Origin: CAZPQK01 sp964588695
Lineage (GTDB): Bacteria > Krumholzibacteriota > Krumholzibacteriia > WVZY01 > JAKEHA01
Assembly (NCBI GenBank): GCA_964588695.1
Contig: CAZPQK010000001.1
Location: forward strand, 1 to 64,000
Direction of reading: 5' to 3'
Length of the DNA stretch: 64,000 nucleotides
A model generated the notes under the pieces. The model was not told the DNA's origin, made no database searches, and worked only from the letters and a program-made list of their open reading frames with translations. Numbering within the stretch: the first letter of the stretch is position 1; every line of letters begins with the position of its first letter. Of this stretch, positions 27,074 through 35,406 are shown piece after piece. A program made the translations under genes and the position numbers.

Positions 27074-28924
27074 CTAGAGCTTACGACTGCGTTCCAGAGT
27101 GTCTTTTAGCGTGTCCACGATTTTTTCTTCTTCGCGTTCGGAGAAGCCAAGTATTTCTTGTAGCGCGATGCCAATGTGCGGAATGTACTGTTCGATGTAA
27201 GAGCGCTTCTTGGCCTCGTCACGTTCTCGCATTCCCTTGCGAATGTATCGCCCCAACCGCCGTCCACATTCCTGCACCGCGAGTTTGATCTCTTTAATGA
27301 TCTCCGGGTAATGAGCGATTGCTTCCTTGCTTTCCGATGTAAACGGCACCCATACCGACGAAATTTGCACCAGGATAACCATCGGCCCAGTGGGCAACGC
27401 TCCGCGGGATTGACTAACGCCGTATCCTTTCCACGCGGTTTGCACGACCGACTGGGTGATGGCGCATGCCGACTGCTGGTAGATGAGCGGCGCCCGGTTA
27501 GCGAAACGGTACAACTGCACCATGTCGTCCGACGTCATATCATCGGCGTCGTACGCCAGCGCGACCTCGACCTGAAACGGGTTACCTCGGTACACGGCGG
27601 GCGGGCGCGTGATCGCGGTATAGAACCTGGCCGGAACTTCGCGCTCAAGACTCTTCACCAACAAGTCCTCGCCCACCGGGGCAAGGCAGTTGGTCGGCGG
27701 CTTCATGATCTTTACCTGCGGGAAAGCTTTAACCATGGCCTCCGCGCCACCGCGGTCGACTCGCTTGGGGTTGGTGCGGGCCGTCAACCCCGCCAACTCT
27801 ACAATTTGCTGCGCCGCGCGCGGGCTCATTCGCGAGAACTCACTCGACAAAAACGCAGTGACTGTCTTGGCCTTGGTTGCTTGCAACATATCCATCAAGA
27901 CACCCAACTCGACCCCATGCGGGTGGGGTTTGATGGCGATCGCTTCGGGCGGGAGTTCATTAGTGAGTCGCTGGTACTCCACCGGATCACCCTTGGGAGG
28001 GGTGTATTTAATGAGCGCGTGAGGATTCACCAGGGCGACCTGGTGTATGTGCTGATCGACCGAGCGCTTGCCCTTCTTGTAAGACGCTTCAATCTCCATG
28101 TCGATTCGAGTGCCGTGCGGTCGTTCCCATTCGGGGGGAGCGAGCTCCTTGACAATCGGCGTGTTCTTTTTGGTATCGATTTGTACCTGATAACTGTGGG
28201 GTTTCTGTCGCGAACTAATCCGCGTGACAATGGTTACCGGCTTGCCCACGGTAAGCTGCGCGTACATGACCGCTGCAGAAATTCCAATCCCCTGCTGGCC
28301 CCGTGTCTGCTTGAGTTGGTGGAACTTCGACCCATACAGCAGCTTCCCGAAAATCTTCGGCACCTGAGCTTTAACAATGCCGGGACCGGAGTCCTCAACC
28401 ACCACGCGATAGCGATTCTCGGCCAGTTCGGTAATCTCCACGATGATCTCGGGAAGCAGTCCCGCCTCTTCGCAGGCATCCAGCGAGTTGTCCACTGCCT
28501 CTTTAATAGCCGTCAAAAGTGCCCGGCCCGGGCTATCGAACCCCAGCATATGCCGGTTCTTCGCAAAGAACTCGCTAACCGATATGTCACGCTGGCGGGC
28601 CGCCATCGACTGGGCGGTTTCATATTTGGGAGCCGAACCGCGACCCCGCTTGGGCTTGGGTTCTGGCATAGCTTCGGGCGGGATGTCACCGTCGTCGACT
28701 TCCTGAATATCTGACGCCGGGGAATCGAAAAGCGACAACGTTCCATTGCCGCTCGACTTTGCTTTACGAGAACGAGTCGCTGTGGACTTGCTTTTGGTCT
28801 TGCGCCCACTCGCCTTGGCTTTCCCGCTCGACTTTGCCTTTGCCTTCCCTTTGGGCTTGGATTTTGGCTTCGACCGCGACTTTGCCTTGGTTGTTGATTT
28901 CTTAGAGGCTCTTTTTGCCGTCAT
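27074..28924 (-). CDS. top6B: DNA topoisomerase VI subunit B with histone-H1-like basic tail
   Basis: 616 residues from the ATG at 28924. The frame is open to 29074, but the first 50 codons look like leader sequence. GHKL ATPase: IKEAVDNSLDACE (N box), VEDSGPGI (G1), TRGQQGIGIS (G2). The helix-two-turn-helix and transducer domains follow to the C-terminus. In front of the conserved start (ISVSEFFAKNRHMLGFD, residue ~115) sits an extension: about 60 residues almost entirely Lys, Ser, Ala, Arg, Thr and Gly with KPK/KAK repeats, then a short acidic linker. Such tails resemble bacterial histone-H1-like DNA-binding tails and could load the enzyme on DNA or on anionic partners. Confidence 0.93.
   Translation of the reverse strand: MTAKRASKKSTTKAKSRSKPKSKPKGKAKAKSSGKAKASGRKTKSKSTATRSRKAKSSGNGTLSLFDSPASDIQEVDDGDIPPEAMPEPKPKRGRGSAPKYETAQSMAARQRDISVSEFFAKNRHMLGFDSPGRALLTAIKEAVDNSLDACEEAGLLPEIIVEITELAENRYRVVVEDSGPGIVKAQVPKIFGKLLYGSKFHQLKQTRGQQGIGISAAVMYAQLTVGKPVTIVTRISSRQKPHSYQVQIDTKKNTPIVKELAPPEWERPHGTRIDMEIEASYKKGKRSVDQHIHQVALVNPHALIKYTPPKGDPVEYQRLTNELPPEAIAIKPHPHGVELGVLMDMLQATKAKTVTAFLSSEFSRMSPRAAQQIVELAGLTARTNPKRVDRGGAEAMVKAFPQVKIMKPPTNCLAPVGEDLLVKSLEREVPARFYTAITRPPAVYRGNPFQVEVALAYDADDMTSDDMVQLYRFANRAPLIYQQSACAITQSVVQTAWKGYGVSQSRGALPTGPMVILVQISSVWVPFTSESKEAIAHYPEIIKEIKLAVQECGRRLGRYIRKGMRERDEAKKRSYIEQYIPHIGIALQEILGFSEREEEKIVDTLKDTLERSRKL
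28740..28918 (-). repeat. Low-complexity coding repeat (Lys/Ser/Ala-rich tail of subunit B)
   Basis: This stretch encodes degenerate short repeats built from Lys-Ser/Ala-Lys and Pro-Lys units at the N-terminus of topoisomerase VI subunit B. On the plus strand it shows runs of (C/G)CTTTGCC/CTTGG-like units. Slippage within it could vary tail length between strains. Confidence 0.7.
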
Positions 28925-29219
28925 GGAGTGTTTTTCCCTAGTTTGACCTTTGTCGTTCGAACCAAACACCGTGGCGAACGTTTTGCAGAACACGCGATGG
29001 TAGGTCTGGTCTCGGGATTTGGACAAGAAAAATTGCCTCAAGTGCTGGTCGCCGCGCCGCCGCAGAAGAAACAACTGGAAAGCATAGGCCGCAACTGTAC
29101 CGTCTCGTACCTCCGTGCAGCTTGCAAACAGCGGCCGCCGGTCGATTTGGAGAGGAATCGGCCGATTGCCAAACGTGTTTCATTGCTTCCTGTTACGCCA
29201 TCGCGTGCGCTCGAAATAG
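28925..29219. other. Intergenic region between topoisomerase VI and pilin operons
   Basis: About 295 bases between the divergent genes, ending at the sigma-54 site. Open frames on both strands here have no recognisable protein features, and I do not call them genes. Enhancer-binding sites for an NtrC-type activator would be expected in this stretch, but I could not single out a convincing inverted repeat. I also see no clear sigma-70 promoter for the topoisomerase operon. Confidence 0.6.
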
Positions 29220-29235
29220 TGGCACACGGATTGCT
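29220..29235 (+). promoter_or_regulatory. Sigma-54 (RpoN) -24/-12 promoter for the minor-pilin/PilY1 operon
   Basis: TGGCACACGGATTGCT, a full match to TGGCAC-N5-TTGCW. The predicted start is near 29246, just before GGAAGGAA (29247-29254) and the fimT-like ATG at 29262, leaving a very short leader. Sigma-54 control of type IV pilus genes through PilS/PilR-like systems is established in Pseudomonas, Myxococcus and Geobacter. Confidence 0.88.
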
Positions 29236-29261
29236 GAGTCCACTGCGGAAGGAACAACGTT

Positions 29262-29690
29262 ATGAGAAACAAACGGTTTAAGAATTCCAATCGCGGTTTC
29301 ACGCTGATCGAAACGATGGTCGTGATCGTCGTAATCGGCATCATCGCCGGGATCGCCATCCCCGCATTTGCCGGTTATTTCCAACGACAGCGTTTGCAGT
29401 CCGTTCGCACCGAGCTGATCGCCGACCTCGCGTACACCAGGTCGCTAGCAATCGCTCGCCGAACGACCTTCAACGTCCGTTTCGAAGCCAATGAATACCG
29501 CATCGAAGACCCAGGTCCGCCGGTGGCCGTGCTCCGCACCCGCGAGTACCCTGCCGGTGTGGCGGTAGCCGCGACCGGGCACCCGAACTTTTATCCATGG
29601 GGTCTGGCCGACGCCGTTGACATTACCGTCGACGCGGGCCCGAACCAGACAGTTGTTAACCTGCTACCCAATGGTAGCGTGCAGCACTAG
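29262..29690 (+). CDS. Type IV pilus minor pilin, FimT/GspH type
   Basis: 142 residues. Class III signal peptide with cleavage site RG|FTLIE (Gly12-Phe13, Glu at +5) and a hydrophobic helix VVIVVIGIIAGIAIPAFAGY. The following LIADLAYTRSLAIARRT segment is the conserved FimT/GspH stretch. The small C-terminal domain has no cysteines. Minor pilins of this type prime assembly of the pilus together with PilV, PilW, PilX and PilY1. First gene after the sigma-54 promoter, with a strong GGAAGGAA ribosome site. Confidence 0.9.
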   Translation: MRNKRFKNSNRGFTLIETMVVIVVIGIIAGIAIPAFAGYFQRQRLQSVRTELIADLAYTRSLAIARRTTFNVRFEANEYRIEDPGPPVAVLRTREYPAGVAVAATGHPNFYPWGLADAVDITVDAGPNQTVVNLLPNGSVQH

Positions 29691-29700
29691 GCAGAGAACT

Positions 29701-30063
29701 ATGAACGCCAACATTCGCAACAATCAAGGATTCAGCCTAATCGAGCTTATGGTGGTTATGGTGGTCCTCACCGTCGGGCTGCTGCCACTGGCCATCATCC
29801 AGACGCGCGCGCAACGCGACGTTATGGAAACCGGCCAGATGACCGAAGCCCTCAACCTGGCAAAGCAGCAAATCGAAACCGCCAAGGCGATGGGTTGGAA
29901 CAATGTAGCCGCAGATTCCGGCGTCGTTGACAACGTCTACGGCTGGAATCGCAACGTCACCGAAGTCAGTTGGGGCTTACAACAGGTCGATGTCATCGTT
30001 ACCTGGCAAGAGTCAGGAATGCAGCGCCAGGTCGCACTGACCGACCGCATGTCGCGCCGCTAG
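29701..30063 (+). CDS. pilV: Minor pilin, PilV type
   Basis: 120 residues from the ATG at 29701, ten bases after the FimT-like gene. The frame is open further upstream but inside the previous gene. Prepilin motif QGFSLIELMVVMVVLTVGLLPLA, then QTRAQRD and a helix containing LNLAKQQIETAKAMGW, typical of PilV. The C-terminal domain is short. It probably sits with FimT, PilW and PilX in the pilus-tip complex. Confidence 0.88.
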   Translation: MNANIRNNQGFSLIELMVVMVVLTVGLLPLAIIQTRAQRDVMETGQMTEALNLAKQQIETAKAMGWNNVAADSGVVDNVYGWNRNVTEVSWGLQQVDVIVTWQESGMQRQVALTDRMSRR

Positions 30064-30085
30064 CATCGTACGAGGAACCGTCGTT

Positions 30086-30691
30086 ATGAACGCACTACAT
30101 ACAACCAACAAGCATCTTCGCGACCAACGTGGTCTAACCATGGTTGAGCTCATGATGACGCTGCTTATTTTTGGCGTGATCCTGGTAGTCATCAACAACG
30201 TGTTTTTTACGTCACAGACGCTGTACAACTCGACCAGCACCCGAGCCAACCAGCAAATGAGCGCCCGCGCCGGGTTGTCCGTGATGCAGATGGAACTACG
30301 TCAGGCCGGCTGTGACGCCGAGCCCGACGACGCCATTGAAGGCCGCTTGGTTCGTGCTACCGCTGACTCGCTACGTGTAGTGTCCGACTTCAACGGCGAC
30401 GGCGTTGTGAGCACAGCGGAACCCTCTGAGGATGTTACCTATATTTACGACGCCGACGCGGAGACAATTTTTCGCGACCCCGGCACAGGACCGCAACCGC
30501 TGATCACGGATGTACAGAACTACACGGTTCAGTTTTTCGATGCACAGGACAACGTGTTAGGACCGCTGCCTTTAACGGCGGCTCAAACTCAACGCGTTCG
30601 TTCGATGGCGATCGACATCACCACTTCCACCCGACAGGGTGGCGACGTAACCGCTACCACTCGGATTGCGTTTCGTAATCTGGGTAGCTAG
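30086..30691 (+). CDS. pilW: Minor pilin, PilW type, with EF-hand-like loop
   Basis: 201 residues. Prepilin motif RGLTMVELMMTLLIFGVILV, then the PilW-like QQMSARAGLSVMQMELRQAG. Residues around 110 read DFNGDGVVSTAE, matching a canonical 12-residue EF-hand loop (Asp1, Asn3, Asp5, Gly6, Val8, Glu12). PilW relatives often carry Asp/Asn-rich loops here, so calcium binding is plausible. The next segment EDVTYIYDADAETIFRDPG is also family-typical. Confidence 0.88.
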   Translation: MNALHTTNKHLRDQRGLTMVELMMTLLIFGVILVVINNVFFTSQTLYNSTSTRANQQMSARAGLSVMQMELRQAGCDAEPDDAIEGRLVRATADSLRVVSDFNGDGVVSTAEPSEDVTYIYDADAETIFRDPGTGPQPLITDVQNYTVQFFDAQDNVLGPLPLTAAQTQRVRSMAIDITTSTRQGGDVTATTRIAFRNLGS

Positions 30692-30706
30692 CGGCAAGGA
30701 GTCATT

Positions 30707-31183
30707 ATGAAAAGATTACTCACAGGAAACGATGGATCCGCTCTGGTGACGGCGTTGTTTTTTATCACGGCGCTTAGCCTGACCGCCACGGTAATCGTTT
30801 GGGTTACCAGTTCCGAGCGGCGGGTAACGCAAAACGAGTACTCGCAAACCCGTTCTTTCTACGCCACCGACGCCGGTAGCGAGCAGGCTATCAACTGGAT
30901 CCGTACTCGGCCCTTTCCGCCGGACATGGGTCCGTCAAACGTCGTGGTGGATCAAACCGCATGGACGGCGATGACCGCCGACCATAAGTTTCAGTTTGAC
31001 ATTACATTCGCTGGAAAAGGCATACCGATTCAAGAAGGCGGACACATGACCCAAACTGGAACAGGGTCGGGTGCCATGATGGAGAACTGCATTTACACCA
31101 TCGAAACTGAGGGCGTCAGTTCATCCGACGCTCAGACCGCAATCGAAGTTAGCGCGGCCATGATGTTTCGGATCGGTTACTAA
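30707..31183 (+). CDS. pilX: Minor pilin, PilX type
   Basis: 158 residues. Short leader ending in DGSALVTALFFITALSLTAT, the PilX-like variant of the prepilin motif that begins GSALV and lacks the usual FTLIE. Next come TSSERRVTQNEYSQTRSFYATDAGSEQAINWIR, in which the Arg/Asn/Glu pattern and the Y-A-T-D-AG-x-E motif are characteristic. Starts 15 bases after pilW with GGAG upstream. Probably part of the pilus-tip priming complex with PilY1. Confidence 0.85.
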   Translation: MKRLLTGNDGSALVTALFFITALSLTATVIVWVTSSERRVTQNEYSQTRSFYATDAGSEQAINWIRTRPFPPDMGPSNVVVDQTAWTAMTADHKFQFDITFAGKGIPIQEGGHMTQTGTGSGAMMENCIYTIETEGVSSSDAQTAIEVSAAMMFRIGY

Positions 31184-31200
31184 CCCGTAGAGGTATCGCC

Positions 31201-33948
31201 ATGAAGCGAATCAAAACGTTTAACACAGTGCTCGGACTAGCCCTCGTCGCTATGATAGCGACGGTGTCGGCTGGCCATGCCCAGTACACAACCGGTGGAT
31301 GTGACTATCCGCTGTTCGTTGCCAGCGGCGTTTCCGACGCGAACATTATTATCCTGTTCGACGACTCGGGTAGTATGAACGAAGCCATCTACCATCCGAA
31401 CTTCGACCCGAACGCGACTTACTCGGGCGGTTTCTGCGGAGACTGTATGTATTACGCCGGTGGCGGTACCTACACGATCAACGGCCGCACCGCTGACCTT
31501 ACATCCAGCGACGGCGGCCAGTCCGGTCGTTACATCGGTAACTACCTGAACTGGATCTTCTGGCACGCATCTTCGGCCGAACGCGCAAGTCTCCCGCAGG
31601 TGACACGTGTTCAAGTTGCTAAGGTTGCGGTGAAGCAGATCATTGACGAGAACCCAGCGTTTCGATTTGGTCTTTCGGTCTTCGCGGATGACGTAACCTA
31701 CAACGGCACCGGTAACACCGGCATCTACGCGCCGTTGGGCACCAACCATGCAACGCTTAAGACCGACGTCGACAACATCGTCGCAATCACTTCAACGCCG
31801 ATTGCTCCGACGATGTTGGAAGTCTACGACCATTGGAAGAACAGCAGTGCAATAGCGTTTGAGTGCGAAAAAATGTTCTTCATCATCGTAAGTGACGGTT
31901 ACCCGACCAACGACTATGTGTCGAGCAGCGACTTTACCAGCCGCGGAATGCCCAGCGACGGCGATGTTGACGGCGACAACAACGAGCCCGGCAACTGTTC
32001 GTCTATTGGTGCACCCTACTCGAACAGCGACAACTGCTCGGACTACATGGACGACATCGCAGCCTACATGTACCTCAACGACATGCGCTCCGACCTGGAC
32101 GGCGTACAGAACGTACTGACCTATACAATTGGTTTTGGCATCGATGCCCCACTGTTCCAGCAGACCGCCGACAACGCCGGCGGCTTGTACCTGAATGCTA
32201 CCAGCCCGGCGGAGCTAACCACCGCGTTGCAGCAAGTGCTTAACAATATTAATGACCAGGTATCTTCGGGTTCCGCGGTTGCGGTTGTATCGACCGAGGG
32301 TTCGTCGGATAACTACCTGTACCAGGGTAAGTTCGAAACCGGCGGCTGGAAGGGCCACCTGGAAGCCTACGCACTCCCCTACATCTACGGCGATCTGCCG
32401 GTATGGGACGCTGGTGACATTCTTGAGTCGGCGGGTGCGAACAGTCGGACGATCTTTACCTCGCTTAGCGGCACCAAAGTAAACTTCGTCGATGGCAACG
32501 CGTCCGCGCTACAAGCCAGCATCGGCGCTGCGACTCAGGCCGAGGCCGAGGACTTGATTAACTGGACTCGCGGCGACGCCGTATCCGGATATCGCAATCG
32601 CGACGGATGGATTCTTGGCGATATCGTAGAGTCGGCGCCGGTGGTTGTAGGTGCGCCTGCTTACTTTTACTTGTTCAATAGCTATCTGGCGTGGCGTAGT
32701 GCAAATCAGAACCGTCAACCAATTATCCTGGTCGGTGCTAACGACGGAATGCTGCACGCGTTTAACGAGGAAACCGGCGTCGAGCTGTGGGCTTACCTGC
32801 CGGAAGCAATGTTGCCGCGCCTGGACGACCTTGCCGCGGTTGGCTACTGCCACGAGTACTCGGTGAACCTCACGCCTTATGTCTTTGACGCGTACGTTAG
32901 CGGTTCGTGGAGAACCATAGCGGTCTGCGGCCAGAAGCAAGGCGGAAATACCTACTTTGCTCTCGACGTAACCGATCCCTATAACCCTGTGGTTATGTGG
33001 GAGTCGCAACTACCGATGACGTACAACAGTTGGAACCAGCCTTCGCTGGTCCGACTTAAAGACGGCGATCGATTCGCTATGTTGGTTGGTTCGGGCCCTG
33101 ATTACACCGGGCTGGAAGCACATGTCATGCTTGTCGACCTGAGCGATGGCACCATGATCGCCTCCGACCTCATCAGTACGGGATCGAGCATTGATGTAAA
33201 CATGACAACGCGAATTACCGTCCTCGATAAGGACTACGACGGCTATGACGACTATGCGTACCTCGGCACACTAGAAGGTGACATCTGGCGCTACGACCTG
33301 TCGCCGACGTCTATCACGTCGGGCACCAGCTTGACCGCGCCGAAGTTTCAGTTGTTCGACGGGGACGACCCGATTCAAGCCCAGCCTATTCTTGGTATTG
33401 ACTATAACGGTGACGTTTACGTGTTCTTCGGTACCGGCCGCTATCTGGATCGTGACGATATTACTGAGAACGCAGACCAGTACTTTGTCGCGTTGATTGA
33501 CGACGGTAGCAACACGACCTTGGACTTGGGCGACTTACACGACCAAACCAGCAGTATAACCACCCTCAACGACACCGACCGCGGATGGTACTTCGATCTG
33601 GAACTGGGCGACGGCGAGCGAGTCACCGAGCCCGGCGCACTCGTTGCTGGCGTGGTGTACTTTACTTCGTACGATCCGACCGACGACTTGTGTAGCGCGG
33701 GCGGGTATTCGTGGCTGTATTCAGTGGACTCCCGTGACGGATCCGCTGAGGATGGCGATGACGAGACCGACGACGGCACCTCCGGCCGGGCCGAAGGCCT
33801 TGGCGACGGAATTGCGACGCGTCCTGTAATCGATATCGTCAACGGAACCGCGATTACTGTAACCAGCGACGCCAAAAAACATGTCGACGACATCAAGCGA
33901 CTCCATCAACCGCTGCAAGTGCGGCACTGGCGTCAAGTTTACGACTAG
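31201..33948 (+). CDS. pilY1: PilY1-like pilus-tip protein (vWA plus beta-propeller)
   Basis: 915 residues, signal peptide about 1-27 (ending GHAQ). N-terminal von Willebrand A-like domain with MIDAS FDDSGSM near residue 52 and a VSDGYPTND segment. An Asp/Asn-rich insertion (DGDVDGDNNEPGNCSS) may bind calcium. The C-terminal half is the PilC/PilY1 beta-propeller with ILVGANDGMLHAFNEETG and the calcium loop DKDYDGYDDYAYLGTLEGD. PilY1 sits at the pilus tip, regulates retraction and can act as adhesin and surface sensor. Cysteines occur mainly in the first half, suggesting disulfides. Confidence 0.93.
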   Translation: MKRIKTFNTVLGLALVAMIATVSAGHAQYTTGGCDYPLFVASGVSDANIIILFDDSGSMNEAIYHPNFDPNATYSGGFCGDCMYYAGGGTYTINGRTADLTSSDGGQSGRYIGNYLNWIFWHASSAERASLPQVTRVQVAKVAVKQIIDENPAFRFGLSVFADDVTYNGTGNTGIYAPLGTNHATLKTDVDNIVAITSTPIAPTMLEVYDHWKNSSAIAFECEKMFFIIVSDGYPTNDYVSSSDFTSRGMPSDGDVDGDNNEPGNCSSIGAPYSNSDNCSDYMDDIAAYMYLNDMRSDLDGVQNVLTYTIGFGIDAPLFQQTADNAGGLYLNATSPAELTTALQQVLNNINDQVSSGSAVAVVSTEGSSDNYLYQGKFETGGWKGHLEAYALPYIYGDLPVWDAGDILESAGANSRTIFTSLSGTKVNFVDGNASALQASIGAATQAEAEDLINWTRGDAVSGYRNRDGWILGDIVESAPVVVGAPAYFYLFNSYLAWRSANQNRQPIILVGANDGMLHAFNEETGVELWAYLPEAMLPRLDDLAAVGYCHEYSVNLTPYVFDAYVSGSWRTIAVCGQKQGGNTYFALDVTDPYNPVVMWESQLPMTYNSWNQPSLVRLKDGDRFAMLVGSGPDYTGLEAHVMLVDLSDGTMIASDLISTGSSIDVNMTTRITVLDKDYDGYDDYAYLGTLEGDIWRYDLSPTSITSGTSLTAPKFQLFDGDDPIQAQPILGIDYNGDVYVFFGTGRYLDRDDITENADQYFVALIDDGSNTTLDLGDLHDQTSSITTLNDTDRGWYFDLELGDGERVTEPGALVAGVVYFTSYDPTDDLCSAGGYSWLYSVDSRDGSAEDGDDETDDGTSGRAEGLGDGIATRPVIDIVNGTAITVTSDAKKHVDDIKRLHQPLQVRHWRQVYD

Positions 33949-33959
33949 GAGTGATTGCA

Positions 33960-34340
33960 ATGAAGAAGACAACCATGCTCATGATGCTCGCCGCCGTCAC
34001 CATGTTGGTTACGGTGCCGGCATCCGCCCAACTGGCAAAGCCGAAGAAGGACAAAACGATCGTCGCCAAAGGGGTCTACAGTGGATCGCTCAGCGGCTAC
34101 ATCAACCTGAACGGCAAGTCGTTTGTGATCGACGACAAGACGTCGATCTATCAGGCTGGCGCCAAGCGCGGTCGCCAGGCACGCGGTCTGTACATCAGCA
34201 ATACCTACCTGATCGTTTCCGGCACCAAGCGCGGCGATCAGTTGGTCGCCAGAACCATTATCGCTGGTGCCAAACCAACCGGCGCGCAACTTGGCGAAAA
34301 TGATCTGATTAAGTCGCGCATGTCGGAACGCAAGAACTAG
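33960..34340 (+). CDS. Small secreted protein following pilY1
   Basis: 126 residues from ATG 33960, with AGGAG eight bases upstream. The frame could start at GTG 33951, but that GTG lies within the ribosome site. Signal peptide about 1-25 (ending ASAQ). The mature protein is small, basic and beta-rich (GVYSGSLSGYINLNGKSFVIDD and further short strands). I recognise no family. Its position after pilY1 is like that of PilY2 in Pseudomonas, but I see no sequence similarity that would justify that name. Confidence 0.75.
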   Translation: MKKTTMLMMLAAVTMLVTVPASAQLAKPKKDKTIVAKGVYSGSLSGYINLNGKSFVIDDKTSIYQAGAKRGRQARGLYISNTYLIVSGTKRGDQLVARTIIAGAKPTGAQLGENDLIKSRMSERKN

Positions 34341-34421
34341 CAACGCGCTTTAGTAGCGTACGCCCAAGCGCCCGTGACCGAATTGGTTGCGGGCGCCGTG
34401 GCGCAAACAGGGGGCATCCTA

Positions 34422-35351
34422 ATGAGAATCGCACTGGCCATACTTGCGGCAGGCATCATCGCGTTTGGCGTGTACAAGTTCACGAACCAAACCGACCTTG
34501 GCGACATTTACGCCGAAGAACATGGACAACTGTCCGCCAAGGTGCAGTCGTCACAAATCTACCCCAAGTCGGTATTCACCGGTAGCATGCTGCAAATAAA
34601 GATGACGGCGGGAACTCCCGACGATTACAAGTACTTGCAAGTTAAGTGGTACCGGAACGGCACCGAGATTCCGCGGCACGCTGGCCCGCAGCTGCCTTCA
34701 TCCACGTTCCACAAGGGCGACGAAGTCTACGCCGCCGTTAACCTTATCGGCCCGGAAGCCCTGGCCGAGCCAGTGATCACGGCCGCGGTGAAGGTGGAAA
34801 ACTCGCCACCGGCAATCAGTTCTGGATCGGTGTTTATGCTGGACCAACAGTATTTTCTTGCGCGCGTCAACGCGAGCGATGCCGATCGTGACAAGATCAC
34901 GTATAAGTACATTTGGTTCATCAACAACCGCGAGATCGCCGGCGAGTCCACCGACAAGCTCCCCGTCAGCTACGCTGAGTCGGGCGACAAGGTGGTTGCC
35001 CAGGTTGTCGCATCCGACGGCGAAATCGAATCGGCAGCGTTTAGTTGCGACGCGTTGCAGGTCGAAGGTAGGGCCCCGCAAATCACGTCCAACCCTCCGA
35101 CCGCGCTGGACGGAAACCGATTTGTTTACCAAATTACGACCAATCGAACCGATCTCTCCAGCCTGACGTTTGAGTTGCTGGATGGCCCCAATGATATGAC
35201 CATTACCGAGGCCGGAAAGATTGAGTGGGAAGTACCGATTTCCGAAGACGAACGCAATATCAAGGTAAGTGTTCTGGTGTCCGCCGATGACGGTGGCGAG
35301 ACAACTCACAGCTTTGGGCTCAGCCTGAAACCCAACTACGTCGACCAATAA
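34422..35351 (+). CDS. Membrane-anchored protein with Ig-like domains, end of pilus operon
   Basis: 309 residues from ATG 34422, preceded by CAGGGGG seven bases upstream. The frame is open to 34374, but that start has no ribosome site. One N-terminal helix (MRIALAILAAGIIAFGVYKF) anchors a periplasmic part made of three or so beta-sandwich domains at about 50-130, 135-215 and 220-300. The middle one contains DADRDKITYKYIWFINN, a pattern of cadherin-like/PKD-type modules, and the last has DGGETTHSF. Same strand as pilY1, and it ends at a strong bidirectional hairpin, so it is the last gene of this operon. Function unknown, possibly pilus or envelope support. Confidence 0.75.
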   Translation: MRIALAILAAGIIAFGVYKFTNQTDLGDIYAEEHGQLSAKVQSSQIYPKSVFTGSMLQIKMTAGTPDDYKYLQVKWYRNGTEIPRHAGPQLPSSTFHKGDEVYAAVNLIGPEALAEPVITAAVKVENSPPAISSGSVFMLDQQYFLARVNASDADRDKITYKYIWFINNREIAGESTDKLPVSYAESGDKVVAQVVASDGEIESAAFSCDALQVEGRAPQITSNPPTALDGNRFVYQITTNRTDLSSLTFELLDGPNDMTITEAGKIEWEVPISEDERNIKVSVLVSADDGGETTHSFGLSLKPNYVDQ

Positions 35352-35375
35352 ACCCGCGGCATTCATCTACATGGG

Positions 35376-35406
35376 AAAGGCCTCGCTAGACTAGCGAGGC
35401 CTTTTC
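35376..35406. terminator. Bidirectional intrinsic terminator between pilus and glycan operons
   Basis: A perfect 14-base inverted repeat, 35376-35389 and 35391-35404 (AAAGGCCTCGCTAG and its complement) with one base between. It is followed on the plus strand by a T-run (35402-35405) and has three A bases at its left end to serve the minus strand. It lies exactly between the convergent stops at 35351 and 35406. Confidence 0.88.

Noticed and set aside
28925..29074. Fifty-codon N-terminal extension of topoisomerase VI subunit B
   Set aside because: The residues before the ATG at 28924 show no protein-like pattern. The later ATG has an AGGGAAA upstream and begins the basic tail directly.
28928..29281. 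Open frames on both strands in the topoisomerase/pilin gap
   Set aside because: No ribosome sites, no recognisable motifs, and the plus-strand frame crosses the sigma-54 promoter and the pilin start.
33633..33648. Sigma-54-like CGGCGCACTCGTTGCT near the end of pilY1
   Set aside because: Two mismatches in the -24 box and lies within coding sequence. The downstream genes are already tightly linked to the operon.
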